Shown: positions 63,182-64,000 of the stretch, piece after piece
Position numbering within the stretch: the first letter of the stretch is position 1
Layout of the letters: every line of letters starts with the position of its first letter
NCBI GenBank assembly: GCA_900498245.1
Contig: LS998015.1
Span: 435,882 to 499,881, forward strand
DNA: 64,000 bases
Direction of reading: 5' to 3'
Source of the DNA: Candidatus Zixiibacteriota bacterium
GTDB taxonomy: Bacteria; Zixibacteria; MSB-5A5; GN15; PGXB01
Program-made: the position numbers and the translations under genes
Notes under the pieces: model-generated
What the model was told of the DNA's origin: nothing
Seen by the model: the letters and a program-made list of their open reading frames with translations, nothing else
Database searches by the model: none

Positions 63182-64000
63182 ATGCGTTCACCTCATCTTT
63201 CCGCGCCGCTGCGCCGTCTTCGGCTGACAATCTTTGAATCGTATCAGACCTTGGTCTACTGGGGACCGAAGCTTGGACGATCCCAGTTTGAAATCAAGAA
63301 GATCAATGAGCGAATTGATCAGATGGATAAGGCTCACCCGCACTGGGCCAACCCCAACATGGACGAAATCGCCACTCATATCAAAGTCCTTTTAATGTTG
63401 CCAATAGCCGCGGCTATCGACGCTTTGTTTTTGTCACCTACCGCTGATTATGCAGCGAGGGTGTTCTTCCCCAACCAGCCAATTTTCGCAACGGTGTCAA
63501 GAATCGTGGTTCCGATCTTTATGGTGTGGATTGAAGCGACCTTGGGGGTTCTGATCCATAACGCCGAGGAGACCCCCAAATGGGACGGCTCGAATCCTGA
63601 ATACCGGATCCTGAAGGCAATTGGGTACGGATTCGTTTTGGTAACGCCCTTGCTCGTTATAGCAACGTTTTTTGCTGCCCGAGCCGCCGGTGAGGGTGAC
63701 TTTCCGTTGCTCGCCTTTGTATTCGCACTATTTGCCGCAGTTCTCCACCTCGCCATCCTGAAAAGCGGTCGCTGGATACGCGATGCATTTGGCTGGCTTG
63801 CCTACACTATCAAGCGAAAGTATCTCTGTTCCTGTGAGGAAAAAGCCCAGCAAAAGCACGACGAAGCAGCTGAATCAGTTCTGACGGCCTATCCTGTGTT
63901 TCATACTTCCTGCAATCAGTATATGAAATCTCTTCCAGAAGATGCCTCTGTCATCAGACGCCTTCCTGAAGGTGTCGATAAGGCCGTCAGATTGCTCTTT
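63182..64000 (+). CDS. Multi-helix membrane protein (3' end cut by window edge)
   Basis: The frame from ATG 63182 stays open to the end of the window, giving at least 273 residues. The start lies 2 bases after the lipoprotein stop, near an AAAGGAGG site. Residues 65-85, 100-125, 140-170 and 180-200 are hydrophobic helices (HIKVLLMLPIAAAIDALFL, VVPIFMVWIEATLGVLI, YGFVLVTPLLVIATFF, LAFVFALFAAVLHLAIL). A cytoplasmic, charged C-terminal part with CSCEEKAQQKHDEA follows. No family was recognised. It may be part of an envelope complex with the lipoprotein. Confidence 0.7.
   Translation, partial: MRSPHLSAPLRRLRLTIFESYQTLVYWGPKLGRSQFEIKKINERIDQMDKAHPHWANPNMDEIATHIKVLLMLPIAAAIDALFLSPTADYAARVFFPNQPIFATVSRIVVPIFMVWIEATLGVLIHNAEETPKWDGSNPEYRILKAIGYGFVLVTPLLVIATFFAARAAGEGDFPLLAFVFALFAAVLHLAILKSGRWIRDAFGWLAYTIKRKYLCSCEEKAQQKHDEAAESVLTAYPVFHTSCNQYMKSLPEDASVIRRLPEGVDKAVRLLF

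Larger units (their letters stand above)
28755..64000. mobile_element. Integrative element carrying a defence island (right end outside the window)
   Basis: It begins at tRNA-Asp with a serine recombinase. It carries several unrelated defence systems (ABC-3C, Mrr-type nuclease, DISARM), phage/plasmid-style recombination genes and plasmid-style replication genes. No housekeeping gene appears from 28.8 to 64 kb. Base and codon use also look different from the left part by eye, with fewer GGC/GCC-rich stretches and more mixed codons. No virion genes are seen, so it is more like an integrative plasmid or ICE than a prophage. Confidence 0.85.

Noticed and set aside
28755-64000. Prophage
   Set aside because: No terminase, portal, capsid or tail genes are visible in 35 kb; recombination and replication genes alone do not make a phage.
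1-64000. CRISPR array
   Set aside because: No regularly spaced direct repeats were seen; the only repeats are paired palindromes of REP type.

Overview
The window joins two different kinds of DNA. Positions 1 to about 28.75 kb look like ordinary chromosome of a Gram-negative-type bacterium. It carries lipoproteins with lipoboxes, an outer-membrane beta-barrel protein, a phosphoheptose isomerase and an O-antigen-ligase-like protein. Several traits together suggest the FCB superphylum or a neighbouring candidate phylum such as Zixibacteria: a PorV/PorQ-like protein, a bacterial geranylgeranylglyceryl-phosphate synthase, a SUF-only iron-sulfur operon and a selenocysteine-containing SelD. That placement is inference from gene content and was not tested by phylogeny.

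Chromosomal part. A minus-strand block carries a DUF1028 protein, the outer-membrane protein, a PhzF-family protein and selD, which is read through an in-frame UGA. After a PaaK-like adenylate-forming enzyme comes a minus-strand set: ECF sigma factor, zinc-binding anti-sigma factor and two paralogous TPR proteins. Next are a lipoprotein, murQ, a parallel beta-helix protein, a REP-associated transposase between inverted palindromic repeats, and two small lipoproteins. The core of the region is an Rrf2 regulator followed by sufC-sufB-sufD-Rieske-sufS-sufU-sufT, ending in a strong terminator. Then come a cupin, recX coupled to alaS (apparently started at an ATT codon), the prenyltransferase, gmhA, an O-antigen ligase, a small membrane protein, tRNA-Val and tRNA-Asp.

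Integrated element (from tRNA-Asp to beyond the right edge, more than 35 kb). A large serine recombinase with a small RHH partner ends inside the 3' end of tRNA-Asp, which marks the left attachment site. The cargo is mostly genome defence and recombination: an ABC-three-component (ABC-3C) operon; a HerA/VirD4-like ATPase divergent from an Mrr-type nuclease with a PUA/EVE-like front domain; an annealing-protein / RecB-like nuclease / DUF932 cassette; and a complete class 1 DISARM operon (drmD-drmMI-drmA-drmB-drmC) preceded by a co-transcribed excisionase-type HTH gene. drmC is split by an in-frame TGA.

The rest of the element (53.8-64 kb) is a maintenance and transfer-like module: a replication-initiator-like winged-helix protein, an XRE regulator, a RuvC-like resolvase, two Replic_Relax proteins, a TPR protein with a C-terminal OmpR-type DNA-binding domain, a second HerA/VirD4-like ATPase, a zinc-ribbon membrane protein, a von Willebrand-like lipoprotein and a membrane protein cut by the window edge. 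No capsid, tail, portal or classical relaxase gene is visible, so it looks like an integrative, plasmid-like defence island and not a prophage. The right attachment site lies outside the window.
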